Positions 1 through 10,389 of a DNA stretch of 64,000 bases are shown here, piece after piece. A model generated the notes under the pieces. It was not told the DNA's origin. It searched no databases and was given only the letters and a program-made list of their open reading frames with translations. The number at the start of each line of letters is the position of its first letter. Position 1 is the stretch's first letter. A program made the position numbers and the translations under genes. Source of the DNA: Crossaster papposus (Eukaryota > Echinodermata > Asteroidea > Velatida > Solasteridae); contig JBAIAA010000606.1 of the NCBI GenBank assembly GCA_037893245.1, forward strand, positions 248,001 to 312,000. Reading direction: 5' to 3'.

Positions 1-813
1 ACATGGGTCTCACGGTTTGGGTTTTTTCCAGTGAGAAATTTGGCAATATTTTGGCTCCGATGTCGAGCTGGTGAGTGTCTCTTCATTCTCGAACAACGTT
101 GAGTTTCGCAGCTTAGATATAAGTTGAGAAAATTATCCTCATTCGCAGCCATGTTTTCTTATGTGTTCTATGTACACGTGTATTGCCGCATTGGCCTAGG
201 TCGCCAGTGCCCTGACGCATGAGTCTCACAGTTTGGGTTTTTTCCATTGAGAAATTTGGCAATATTTTGGCTCAGATGTCGAGCTGGTGAGTATCTCTTC
301 ATTCTCGAACAACGTTGAGGTTCCCAGCTAAGATATAAGTCGAGAAAATAATCCTCATTCGCAGCCACCTTTTCTGATGTGTATGTTTGTACACGTGTAT
401 TGCCGCATTGGCCTATGCCGCCAGTGCCCTGACGCATGAGTCTCACAGTTGGGTTTTTTTCTATTGAGAAATTTGGCAATATTTTGGCTCCGATGTCGAG
501 CTGGTGAGTGTCTCTTCATTCTCGAACAACGTTGAGGTTCGCAGCTCAAATATAAGTCGAGACAATTATCCTCATTCGCAGCCATGTTTTCTTATGTGTA
601 TCTATGTACACGTGTATTGCCGCATTAGCCTATGTTGCCAGTGCCCTGACGCATGAGTCTCACAGTTTGGGTTCTTTCCATTGAGAAATTTGGCAATATT
701 TTGGCTCAAATGTTGAGCTGGTGAGTGTCTCTTCATTCTCGAACAAAGTTGAGGTTCGCAGCTCAGATATAAGTCGAGAAAATTATCCTCATTCGCAGCA
801 ATGTTTTCTTATG
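1..813 (+). repeat. Satellite block left of LINE copy 1
   Basis: It holds about 3.7 monomers with mixed variants. The first unit carries the TTGAGTTTCGCAGCTTAGATATAAG variant and the odd CTTATGTGTTCTATG form (159-176). The same pair recurs near 10570, 11880 and 15840, always followed by a GTGAGTATCTC monomer. No gene was seen. Confidence 0.9.
32..70 (+). other. 39-nt pseudo-microexon between acceptor-like and donor-like splice sites
   Basis: A pyrimidine tract ending in CAG (29-31) precedes this segment, and a consensus-like donor GTGAGT (71-76) follows CTG. Acceptor and donor are 39 nt apart, a multiple of three; the sequence to the next equivalent acceptor would be a ~178-nt intron. Units with TTTCCAG or TTTTACAG before TGAGAAATTT have an acceptor AG, while those with TTTCCATTGAG do not. 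The donor GTGAGT is present in most monomers and replaced by GAGAGT or GTGAAT in some variants. Splice-site quality is judged by eye. Nothing here shows that the array is transcribed. Confidence 0.3.
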
Positions 814-1311
814 TTCAGTTCAGTTCAGTTCATTTATTTCCACTTATTTAATTCATAGGAATTGGGAGTTGACAAGCTATAGTTACAATAAGTGGAGGAG
901 GTCTCCAAAAAGCCAAGCTTGTAAACCGGAGATCCCCTTATGTGTACCCAATGACCTTTAAATTTTAAATGTTCAAGTATGACATTAATAAACGTACACA
1001 ATGAGTTAATTAAGTTACTATACACATCTAAGGAAATACATACATGTAGGACAAACACGACAAAACAACATGACGAGGTTAACAATTAATCAAGAGTATC
1101 AATTACAAAGATTTACAAAACAAGTAAATACAACTGGCATTAATCAATCTTGACAATATTTTTCCAGAAGCCATGATTTTAGTTTCTTTTTTAAAGCTTG
1201 GACACTATTGACTGTTTTGAGATTATCACTCAGAGAGTTCCAGAATTTAGGACACTGAAATGACACACAATTCATTGATTTAGAAAGACGTAAACGGGGA
1301 ATATGAAAATC
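814..1311 (-). mobile_element. 5'-truncated LINE 3' end, copy 1
   Basis: This 498-bp segment has no similarity to the satellite. It replaces four bases between CTTATG and TCTATGTACACG of a monomer. Read on the minus strand it holds the end of an ORF2 (1311-1144), a ~330-bp 3' UTR, an AATAAA-like motif and a terminal tandem TGAAC repeat at 814-832. Short tandem repeats at the 3' terminus without a long poly-A are typical of CR1/L2-group non-LTR retrotransposons, so I place it there tentatively. No target-site duplication is visible. Left flank: a normal monomer ending GCAGCAATGTTTTCTTATG. This copy pairs with copy 2: both have GGAATTGGGAG and GTACCCAATGACC where copies 3 and 4 have CGAATTGGGAG and GTACTTAATGACC. 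Confidence 0.85.
1144..1311 (-). pseudogene. Non-LTR retrotransposon ORF2 C-terminal remnant (copy 1)
   Basis: Fifty-five codons plus a TGA stop at 1144-1146 encode a segment with IPRLRLSKS, then PKFWNSLSD, then LKKKLKSWLLEKY. This matches the conserved tail found after the reverse transcriptase and C-terminal domains of CR1/L2/Jockey-type ORF2 proteins, where a WNxLP-like motif is followed by FKxxLKxxLL-Y. The catalytic reverse transcriptase and endonuclease are absent because the element is truncated at its 5' end. The open frame continues upstream only by reading into satellite sequence, so the amino-terminal part of the longer frame is an artefact. It is non-functional. Confidence 0.8.
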
Positions 1312-1751
1312 TCTATGTACACGTGTATTGCCGCACTGGCCTATGTCGCCAGTGCCCTGACTCATGAGTCTCACAGTTTGGGTTCTTTCCATTGAGAAAT
1401 TTGGCAATATTTTGGCTTAGATGTCGAGCTGGAGAGTGTCTCTTCATTCTCGAACAACGTTGAGGTTCGCAGCTAAGATATAAGTCGAGAAAATTATCCT
1501 CATTCACAGCCACCTTTTCTTATGTGTATGTTTGTACACGTGTATTGCCGCATTGGCCTATGCCGCCAGTGCCCTGACGCATGAGTCTCACAGTTTGGGT
1601 TCTTTCTATTGAGAAATTTGGCAATATTTTGGCTCCGATGTCGAGCTGGTGAGTGTCTCTTCATTCTCGAACAACGTTGAGGTTCGCAGCTCAGATATAA
1701 GTCGAGAAAATTATCCTCATTCGCAGCCACCTTTTCTGATGTGTATCTATG

Positions 1752-1761
1752 TACACGTGTA
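1752..1761 (+). repeat. Perfect 10-bp palindrome with E-box core (per-monomer motif)
   Basis: TACACGTGTA equals its own reverse complement and contains CACGTG, the core bound by bHLH factors of the Myc/USF class in animals and by Cbf1 in yeast. The motif is carried by a large share of the monomers. Variants change the centre to CACTTG or CACATG, or the left arm to TAGACG or TTCACG. Whether any protein binds it is unknown. It could equally be a chance motif fixed by homogenisation. Confidence 0.4.
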
Positions 1762-1983
1762 TTGCCGCACTGGCCTATGTCGCCAATGCCCTGACTCCTG
1801 AGTCTCACAGTTTGGGTTCTTTCCATTGAAAAATTTGGCAATATTTTGGCTCAGATGTCGAGCTGGTGAGTGTCTCTTCATTATCGAACAACGTTGAGGT
1901 TCGCAGCTCAAATATAAGTCGAGAAAATTATCCTCATTCGCAGCCACCTTTTCTGATGTGTATGTTTGTACACTTGTATTGCC

Positions 1984-1997
1984 GCATAGGCCTATGC
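1984..1997 (+). repeat. Perfect 14-bp palindrome GCATAGGCCTATGC (subset of monomers)
   Basis: The sequence is self-complementary across all 14 bases and lies ~15 bp after the TACAC-TTGTA variant of the neighbouring palindrome. It is created by the CATAGGCCTATGC version of a stretch that reads CATTGGCCTATG or CACTGGCCTATG in other monomers. Examples recur at many places, such as the unit near 3070, the unit near 4973 and the unit near 14357. A role in recombination or protein binding is possible but not shown. Confidence 0.5.
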
Positions 1998-3684
1998 CGT
2001 CAGTGCCCTGACGCATGGGTCTCACGCTTTGGTTATTTTACAGTGAGAAATTTGGCAATATTTTGGCTCCGATGTCGAGCTGGTGAGTGTCTCTTCATTC
2101 TCGAACAACGTTGAGGTTCGCAGCTCAGATACAAGTCGACAAAATTATCCTCATTCGCTGCCATGTTTTCTTATGTGTATCTATGTACACGTGTATTGCC
2201 GCATAGGCCTATGTCGCCAGTGCCCTGACGCATGAGTCTCACAGTTTGGGTTCTTTCTATTGAGAAATTTGGCAATATTTTGACTCACATGTCGAGCAGG
2301 TGAGTGTCTCTACATTCTCGAACAACGTTGAGGTTCGCAGCTCAGATATAAGTCTAGAAAATTATCCTCATTCGCAGCCATGTTTTCTTATGTGTATATA
2401 TGTAGACGTGTATTGCCGCATTGGCCTATGTCGCCAGTGCCCTGACGCATGAGTCTCTCAGTTTGGGTCCTTTCCATTGAGAAAGTTGGCAATATTTTGG
2501 TTCAGATGTCGAGCTGGTGAGTGTCTCTTCATTCTCGAACAACGTTGAGGTTCGCAGCTAAGATATAAGTCGAGAAAATTATCCTCATTCACAGCCACCT
2601 TTTCTTATGTGTATGTTTGTACACGTGTATTGCCGCATTGGCCTATGCCGCCAGTGCCCTGACGCATGAGTCTCACAGTTTGGGTTCTTTCTATTGAGAA
2701 ATTTGGCAATATTTTGGCTCCGATGTCGAGCTGGTGAGTGTCTCTTCATTCTCGAACAACGTTGAGGTTCGCAGCTCAGATATAAGTCGAGAAAATTATC
2801 CTCATTCGCAGCCACCTTTTCTGATGTGTATCTATGTACACGTGTATTGCCGCACTGGCCTATGTCGCCAATGCCCTGACTCCTGAGTCTCACAGTTTGG
2901 GTTCTTTCCATTGAAAATTTTGGCAATATTTTGGCTCAGATGTCGAGCTGGTGAGTGTCTCTTCATTATCGAACAACGTTGAGGTTCGCAGCTCAAATAT
3001 AAGTCGAGAAAATTATCCTCATTCGCAGCCACCTTTTCTGATGTGTATGTTTGTACACTTGTATTGCCGCATAGGCCTATGCCGTCAGTGCCCTGACGCA
3101 TGGGTCTCACGCTTTGGTTATTTTACAGTGAGAAATTTGGCAATATTTTGGCTCCGATGTCGAGCTGGTGAGTGTCTCTTCATTCTCGAACAACGTTGAG
3201 GTTCGCAGCTCAGATACAAGTCGACAAAATTATCCTCATTCGCTGCCATGTTTTCTTATGTGTATCTATGTACACGTGTATTGCCGCATAGGCCTATGTC
3301 GCCAGTGCCCTGACGCATGAGTCTCACAGTTTGGGTTCTTTCTATTGAGAAATTTGGCAATATTTTGACTCACATGTCGAGCAGGTGAGTGTCTCTACAT
3401 TCTCGAACAACGTTGAGGTTCGCAGCTCAGATATAAGTCTAGAAAATTATCCTCATTCGCAGCCATGTTTTCTTATGTGTATATATGTAGACGTGTATTG
3501 CCGCATTGGCCTATGTCGCCAGTGCCCTGACGCATGAGTCTCTCAGTTTGGGTCCTTTCCATTGAGAAAGTTGGCAATATTTTGGTTCAGATGTCGAGCT
3601 GGTGAGTGTCTCTTCATTCTCGAACAACGTTGAGGTTCGCAGCTCAAATATAAGTCGAGAAAATTATCTTCATTCGCAGCCACC

Positions 3685-3791
3685 TTTTCTGATGTGTATG
3701 TTTGTACACTTGTATTGCCGCATAGGCCTGAGCCGTCAGTGCCCTGACACATGGGTCTCACGGTTTGGGTTTTTTCCAGTGAGAAATTTTG
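3685..3791 (+). repeat. 107-bp truncated monomer next to LINE copy 2
   Basis: Successive TTTTCT landmarks are 107 bp apart instead of 217. The monomer jumps from GAGAAATTT straight to GTTTTCTTATG, losing about 110 bp with a short T-rich microhomology at the joint. The loss explains why the 2988-bp spacing of LINE copies 1 and 2 is not a multiple of 217 after subtracting the insert. Confidence 0.85.
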
Positions 3792-3801
3792 TTTTCTTAT
3801 G

Positions 3802-4299
3802 TTCAGTTCAGTTCAGTTCATTTATTTCCACTTATTTAATTCATAGGAATTGGGAGTTGACAAGCTATAGTTACAATAAGTGGAGGAGGTCTCCAAAAAG
3901 CCAAGCTTGTAAACCGGAGATCCCCTTATGTGTACCCAATGACCTTTAAATTTTAAATGTTCAAGTATGACATTAATAAACGTACACAATGAGTTAATTA
4001 AGTTACTATACACATCTAAGGAAATACATACATGTAGGACAAACACGACAAAACAACATGACGAGGTTAACAATTAATCAAGAGTATCAATTACAAAGAT
4101 TTACAAAACAAGTAAATACAACTGGCATTAATCAATCTTGACAATATTTTTCCAGAAGCCATGATTTTAGTTTCTTTTTTAAAGCTTGGACACTATTGAC
4201 TGTTTTGAGATTATCACTCAGAGAGTTCCAGAATTTAGGACACTGAAATGACACACAATTCATTGATTTAGAAAGACGTAAACGGGGAATATGAAAATC
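3802..4299 (-). mobile_element. 5'-truncated LINE 3' end, copy 2
   Basis: It has the same 498-bp length and the same junction to TCTATGTACACG on the right as copy 1, 2988 bp away. The left flank differs: only a 107-bp remnant monomer (3685-3791) precedes it, joined as GAGAAATTTTGTTTTCTTATG, so a satellite deletion of about 110 bp lies just outside the element. The right flank then follows the right flank of copy 1 almost base for base to about 5115, so copies 1 and 2 arose by duplication of array plus insert, not by two insertions. Confidence 0.85.
4132..4299 (-). pseudogene. Non-LTR retrotransposon ORF2 C-terminal remnant (copy 2)
   Basis: The peptide is identical to that in copy 1, from the FHIPRLRLSK stretch to the LLEKYCQD end and TGA stop at 4132-4134. 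The identical length and truncation point show common descent with the other three copies. There is no catalytic domain. Confidence 0.8.
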
Positions 4300-5696
4300 T
4301 CTATGTACACGTGTATTGCCGCACTGGCCTATGTCGCCAGTGCCCTGACTCATGAGTCTCACAGTTTGGGTTCTTTCCATTGAGAAATTTGGCAATATTT
4401 TGGCTTAGATGTCGAGCTGGAGAGTGTCTCTTCATTCTCGAACAACGTTGAGGTTCGCAGCTAAGATATAAGTCGAGAAAATTATCATCATTCACAGCCA
4501 CCTTTTCTTATGTGTATGTTTGTACACGTGTATTGCCGCATTGGCCTATGCCGCCAGTGCCCTGACGCATGAGTCTCACAGTTTGGGTTCTTTCTATTGA
4601 GAAATTTGGCAATATTTTGGCTCCGATGTCGAGCTGGTGAGTGTCTCTTCATTCTCGAACAACGTTGAGGTTCGCAGCTCAGATATAAGTCGAGAAAATT
4701 ATCCTCATTCGCAGCCACCTTTTCTGATGTGTATCTATGTACACGTGTATTGCCGCACTGGCCTATGTCGCCAATGCCCTGACTCCTGAGTCTCACAGTT
4801 TGGGTTCTTTCCATTGAAAAATTTGGCAATATTTTGGCTCAGATGTCGAGCTGGTGAGTGTCTCTTCATTATCGAACAACGTTGAGGTTCGCAGCTCAAA
4901 TATAAGTCGAGAAAATTATCCTCATTCGCAGCCACCTTTTCTGATGTGTATGTTTGTACACTTGTATTGCCGCATAGGCCTATGCCGTCAGTGCCCTGAC
5001 GCATGGGTCTCACGCTTTGGTTATTTTACAGTGAGAAATTTGGCAATATTTTGGCTCCGATGTCGAGCTGGTGAGTGTCTCTTCATTCTCGAACAACGTT
5101 GAGGTTCGCAGCTCAAATATAAGTCGAGAAAATTATCCTCATTCGCAGCCATGTTTTTTTATGTGTATCTATGTACACATGTATTGCCGCACTGGCCTTT
5201 GTCGCCAGTGCCCTGACTCATGAGTCTCACAGTTTGGGTTCTTTCCATTGAGAAATTTGGCAATATTTTGGATTAGATGTCGAGCTGGAGAGTGTCTCTT
5301 CATTCTCGAACAACGTTGAGGTTCGCAGCTAAGATATAAGTCGAGAAAATTATCCTCATTCACAGCCACCTTTTCTTATGTGTATGTTTGTACACGTGTA
5401 TTGCCGCATTGGCCTATGCCGCCAGTGCCCTGACGCATGAGTCTCACAGTTTGGGTTCTTTCTATTGAGAAATTTGGCAATATTTTGGCTCCGATGTCGA
5501 GCTGGTGAGTGTCTCTTCATTCTCGAACAACGTTGAGGTTCGCAGCTCAAATATAAGTCGAGAAAATTATCCTCATTCGCAGCCATGTTTTCTTATGTGT
5601 ATCTATGTACACGTGTATTGCCGCATTAGCCTATGTTGCCAGTGCCCTGACGCATGAGTCTCACAGTTTGGGTTGTTTCCATTGAGAAATTTGGCA

Positions 5697-5771
5697 ATAT
5701 TTTGGCTCAGATGTCGAGCTGGTGAGTGTCTCTTCATTCTCGAACAACGTTGAGGTTCGCAGCTCAAATAT
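5697..5771 (+). other. tRNA-like segment of the monomer (possible SINE head, Pol III A/B boxes)
   Basis: This example recurs, with substitutions, in nearly every monomer. TGGCTCAGATG at 5703-5713 fits the Pol III A-box pattern TRGYNNAGNNG. GCTC (5705-5708) and GAGC (5716-5719) form a D-arm-like 4-bp stem around a 7-nt loop. GGTTCG at 5754-5759 begins a partial B box 51 bp downstream of the A box, inside a hairpin TTGAG (5750-5754) / CTCAA (5763-5767) with an 8-nt loop. ATATTT (5697-5702) and AAATAT (5766-5771) are complementary, like a weak acceptor stem, and close a 75-nt span. The last stem shares two bases with the T-arm-like stem. It lacks the GG of a normal D loop and a clear anticodon arm, and many monomers carry CTCAGATAT or CTAAGATAT, which weakens the closing stem. 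I read it as a decayed tRNA-derived head, not a functional tRNA. Confidence 0.45.
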
Positions 5772-5919
5772 AAGTCGAGAAAATTATCCTCATTCGCAGC
5801 CACCTTTTCTGATGTGTATGTTTGTACACGTGTATTGCCGCATTGGCCTATGCCGCCAGTGCCCTGACGCATGAGTCTCACAGTTTGGGTTCTTTCTATT
5901 GAGAAATTTGGCAATATTT
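5703..5919 (+). repeat. Representative full-length satellite monomer
   Basis: One unit, phased on the TGGCTCAGATG box; the next unit starts at 5920 with TGGCTCCGATG. From left to right it holds an A-box-like and D-arm-like segment, a strong GTGAGT donor-like site, a T-arm-like hairpin with GGTTCG, an AT-rich stretch, the TACACGTGTA palindrome, GGCCTATG, and the CAGTTTGGGTT-pyrimidine tract leading to the next unit. The length, 217, leaves remainder 1 on division by 3, so any reading frame rotates from unit to unit. The phase chosen is arbitrary; I picked it because the tRNA-like part then starts the unit. Confidence 0.9.
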
Positions 5920-8109
5920 TGGCTCCGATGTCGAGCTGGTGAGTGTCTCTTCATTATCGAACAACGTTGAGGTTCGCAGCTCAAATATAAGCCGAGAAAA
6001 TTATCCTCATTCGCAGCCACCTTTTCTGATGTGTATGTTTGTACACTTGTATTGCCGCATAGGCCTATGCCGTCAGTGCCCTGACGCATGGGTCTCACGC
6101 TTTGGTTATTTTACAGTGAGAAATTTGGCAATATTTTGGCTCCGATGTCGAGCTGGTGAGTGTCTCTTCATTCTCGAACAACGTTGAGGTTCGCAGCTCA
6201 GATATAAGTCGAGAAAATTATCCTCATTCACAGCCACCTTTTCTTATGTGTATGTTTGTACACGTGTATTGCCGCATTGGCCTATGCCGCCAGTGCCCTG
6301 ACGCATGAGTCTCACAGTTTGGGTTCTTTCTATTGAGAAATTTGGCAATATTTTGGCTCCGATGTCGAGCTGGTGAGTGTCTCTTCATTCTCGAACAACG
6401 TTGAGGTTCGCAGCTCAAATATAAGTCGAGAAAATTATCCTCATTCGCAGCCACCTTTTCTGATGTGTATGTTTGTACACGTGTATTGCCGCATTGGCCT
6501 ATGCCGCCAGTGCCCTGACGCATGAGTCTCACAGTTTGGGTTCTTTCTATTGAGAAATTTGGCAATATTTTGGCTCCGATGTCGAGCTGGTGAGTGTCTC
6601 TTCATTCTCGAACAACGTTGAGGTTCGCAGCTCAAATATAAGTCGAGAAAATTATCCTCATTCGCAGGCATGTTTTCTTATGTGTATCTATGTACACGTG
6701 TATTGCCGCATTAGCCTATGTTGCCAGTGCCCTGACGCATGAGTCTCACAGTTTGGGTTGTTTCCATTGAGAAATTTGGCAATATTTTGGCTCAGATGTC
6801 GAGCTGGTGAGTGTCTCTTCATTCTCGAACAACGTTGGGGTTCGCAGCTCAAATATAAGTCGAGAAAATTATCCTCATTCGCAGCCACCTTTTCTGATGT
6901 GTATGTTTGTACACTTGTATTGCCGCATAGGCCTATGCCGTCAGTGCCCTGACGCATGGGTCTCACGGTTTGGTTTTTTTACAGTGAGAAATTTGGCAAT
7001 ATTTTGGCTCCGATGTCGAGCTGGTGAGTGTCTCTTCATTCTCGAACAACGTTGAGGTTCGCAGCTAAGATATAAGTCGAGAAAATTATCCTCATTCACA
7101 GCCACCTTTTCTTATGTGTATGTTTGTACACGTGTATTGCCGCATTGGCCTATGCCGCCAGTGCCCTGACGCATGAGTCTCACAGTTTGGGTTCTTTCTA
7201 TTGAGAAATTTGGCAATATTTTGTATCAGATGTCGAGCTGGTGAGTGTCTCTTCATTCTCGAACAACGTTGAGGTTCGCAGCTCAAATATAAGTCGATAA
7301 AATTATCCTCATTCGCAGCCATGTTTTTTTACGTGTATCTATGTACACATGTATTGCCGCACTGGCCTATGTCGCCAGTGCCCTGACTCATGAGTCTCAC
7401 AGTTTGGGTTCTTTCCATTGAGGAAGTTGGCAATATTTTGGATCAGATGTCGAGCTGGAGAGTGTCTCTTCATTCTCGAACAACGTTGAGGTTCGCAGCT
7501 CAGATACAAGTCGACAAAATTATCCTCATTCGCAGCCATGTTTTCTTATGTGTATCTATGTACACGTGTATTGCCGCATAGGCCTATGTCGCCAGTGCCC
7601 TGACGCATGTGTCTCACAGTTTGGGTTCTTTCTATTGAGAAATTTGGCAATATTTTGGCTCCGATGTCGAGCTGGTGAGTGTCTCTTCATTCTCGAACAA
7701 CGTTGAGGTTCGCAGCTCAAATATAAGTCGAGAAAATTATCCTCATTCGCAGCCATGTTTTCTTATGTGTATCTATGTACACGTGTATTGCCGCATAGGC
7801 CTATGTCGCCAGTGCCCTGACGCATGAGTCTCACAGTTTGGGTTCTTTCTATTGAGAAATTTGGCAATATTTTGACTCACATGTCGAGCAGGTGAGTGTC
7901 TCTACATTCTCGAACAACGTTGAGGTTCGCAGCTCAGATATAAGTCTAGAAAATTATCCTCATTCGCAGCCATGTTTTCTTATGTGTATATATGTAGACG
8001 TGTATTGCCGCATTGGCCTAGGTGGCCAGTGCCCTGACGCATGAGTCTCACAGTTTGGGTTGTTTCCATTGAGAAATTTGGCAATATTTTGGCTCAGATG
8101 TCGAGCTGG

Positions 8110-10389
8110 TGAGTGTCTCTTCATTCTCGAACAACGTTGAGGTTCGCAGCTCAAATATAAGTCGAGAAAATTATCCTCATTCGCAGCCACCTTTTCTGAT
8201 GTGTATGTTTGTACACTTGTATTGCCGCATAGGCCTATGCCGTTAGTGCCCTGACGCATGGGTCTCACGGTTTGGTTTTTTTACAGTGAGAAATTAGGCA
8301 ATATTTTGGCTCCGATGTCGAGCTGGTGAGTGTCTCTTCATTCTCGAACAACGTTGAGGTTCGCAGCTAAGATATAAGTCGAGAAAATTATCCTCATTCA
8401 CAGCCACCTTTTCTTATGTGTATGTTTGTACACGTGTATTGCCGCATTGGACTATGCCGCCAGTGCCCTGACGCATGAGTCTCACAGTTTAGGTTCTTTC
8501 TATTGAGAAATTTGGCAATATTTTGTATCAGATGTCGAGCTGGTGAGTGTCTCTTCATTCTCGAACAACGTTGAGGTTCGCAGCTCAAATATAAGTCGAT
8601 AAAATTATCCTCATTCGCAGCCATGTTTTTTTACGTGTATCTATGTACACATGTATTGCCGCACTGGCCTATGTCGCCAGTGCCCTGACTCATGAGTCTC
8701 ACAGTTTGGGTTCTTTCCATTGAGGAAGTTGGCAATATTTTGGATCAGATGTCGAGCTGGAGAGTGTCTCTTCATTCTCGAACAACGTTGAGGTTCGCAG
8801 CTCAGATACAAGTCGACAAAATTATCCTCATTCGCAGCCATGTTTTCTTATGTGTATGTTTGTACACTTGTATTGCCGCATTGGCCTAGGTCGCCAGTGC
8901 CCTGACGCATGAGTCTCACAGTTTGGGTTTTTTCCATTGAGAAATTTGGCAATATTTTGGCTCAGATGTCGAGCTGGTGAGTATCTCTTCATTCTCGAAC
9001 AACGTTGAGGTTCCCAGCTAAGATATAAGTCGAGAAAATAATCCTCATTCGCAGCCACCTTTTCTGATGTGTATGTTTGTACACGTGTATTGCCGCATAG
9101 GCCTATGCCGCCAGTGGCCTGACGCATGAATCTCATAGTTTGGGTTCTTTCCATTGAGAAATTTGGCAATATTTTGTCTCAGATGTCGAGCTGGTGAATG
9201 TCTCTTCATTCTCGAACAACGTTGAGGTTCGCAGCTCAGATATAAGTCGAGAAAATTATCCTCATTCGCAGCCACCTTTTGTTATGTGTATGTTTGTACA
9301 CGTGTATTGCCGCATTGGCCTATGTTGCCAGTGCCCTGACGCATGAGTCTCACGGTTTGGGTTTTTTCCAATGAGAAATTTGGCAATATTTTGGCTCAGA
9401 TGTTGAGCTGGTGAGTGTCTCTTCATTTTCAAACAACGTTGAGGTTTGCAGCTAAGATATAAGTCGAGAAAATTATCCTCATTCGCAGCCACCTTTTCTC
9501 ATGTGTATGTTTGTACACGTGTATTGCCGCATTGGCCTATGCCGCCAGTGCCCTGACGCATGAGTCTCACAGTTTGGGTTCTTTCTATTGAGAAATTTGG
9601 CAATATTTTGTATCAGATGTCGAGCTGGTGAGTGTCTCTTCATTCTCGAACAACGTTGAGGTTCGCAGCTCAAATATAAGTCGAGAAAATTATCCTCATT
9701 CGCAGCCACCTTTTCTGATGTGTATGTTTGTACACTTGTATTGCCGCATAGGCCTATGCCGTTAGTGCCCTGACGCATGGGTCTCACGGTTTGGTTTTTT
9801 TACAGTGAGAAATTAGGCAATATTTTGGCTCCGATGTCGAGCTGGTGAGTGTCTCTTCATTCTCGAACAACGTTGAGGTTCGCAGCTAAGATATAAGTCG
9901 AGAAAATTATCCTCATTCACAGCCACCTTTTCTTATGTGTATGTTTGTACACGTGTATTGCCGCATTGGACTATGCCGCCAGTGCCCTGACGCATGAGTC
10001 TCACAGTTTGGGTTCTTTCTATTGAGAAATTTGGCAATATTTTGTATCAGATGTCGAGCTGGTGAGTGTCTCTTCATTCTCGAACAACGTTGAGGTTCGC
10101 AGCTCAAATATAAGTCGATAAAATTATCCTCATTCGCAGCCATGTTTTTTTACGTGTATCTATGTACACATGTATTGCCGCACTGGCCTATGTCGCCAGT
10201 GCCCTGACTCATGAGTCTCACAGTTTGGGTTCTTTCCATTGAGGAAGTTGGCAATATTTTGGATCAGATGTCGAGCTGGAGAGTGTCTCTTCATTCTCGA
10301 ACAACGTTGAGGTTCGCAGCTCAGATACAAGTCGACAAAATTATCCTCATTCGCAGCCATGTTTTCTTATGTGTATGTTTGTACACTTG
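8110..10389 (+). repeat. 1519-bp (7-monomer) higher-order repeat, one and a half copies
   Basis: Bases about 8110-8870 recur at about 9629-10389 with an offset of 1519 = 7x217. Shared markers include CGTTAGTGCCC, AAATTAGGCAATATT, TTTTGTATCAGATG and ATTGGACTATGCC. The intervening 8870-9628 holds the GTGAATG-type and TTTTCAAACAACG-type monomers that recur downstream. Confidence 0.8.

Larger units (their letters stand above)
1437..3606 (+). repeat. Two tandem 1085-bp (5-monomer) higher-order units
   Basis: Bases from about 1437 to 2521 recur from about 2522 to 3606 at an offset of 1085 = 5x217. The copies look nearly identical; one difference is TTGAAAAATTTGG near 1827 versus TTGAAAATTTTGG near 2912. 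Part of the same unit appears a third time after LINE copy 2 (to about 5115). The units share a monomer with TTGACTCACATGTCGAGCAGG and TGTAGACGTG, which recurs near 7870. Confidence 0.85.
4300..9160 (+). repeat. Satellite block between LINE copy 2 and the first GTGAATG-type monomer
   Basis: About 22 monomers. The first ~815 bp match the right flank of LINE copy 1. Further on, a group with TTGAGGAAGTTGGC and GATACAAGTCGACAAAATTA monomers occurs near 7420 and is repeated near 8730 and 10250. A GTTTGGTTTTTTTACAGTGAG form appears near 6970 and 8275. No gene was seen. Confidence 0.85.

Noticed and set aside
814-832. Telomere-type or independent microsatellite (GTTCA)n
   Set aside because: It has only three to four copies, always at the LINE 3' end, so it is the retrotransposon's terminal repeat.
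834-1085. 83-codon minus-strand frame within the LINE insert (also 3822-4073)
   Set aside because: It lies downstream of the ORF2 stop, in the LINE 3' UTR. It is destroyed in copies 3 and 4 and has no family resemblance.
3602-3949. 115-codon plus-strand frame
   Set aside because: It crosses from satellite through the deletion joint into the LINE 3' UTR antisense; a chance fusion.
5697-5771. Annotation as a functional tRNA gene
   Set aside because: No convincing anticodon arm, the D loop lacks GG, the B box is degraded, and the closing stem is broken in many monomers.
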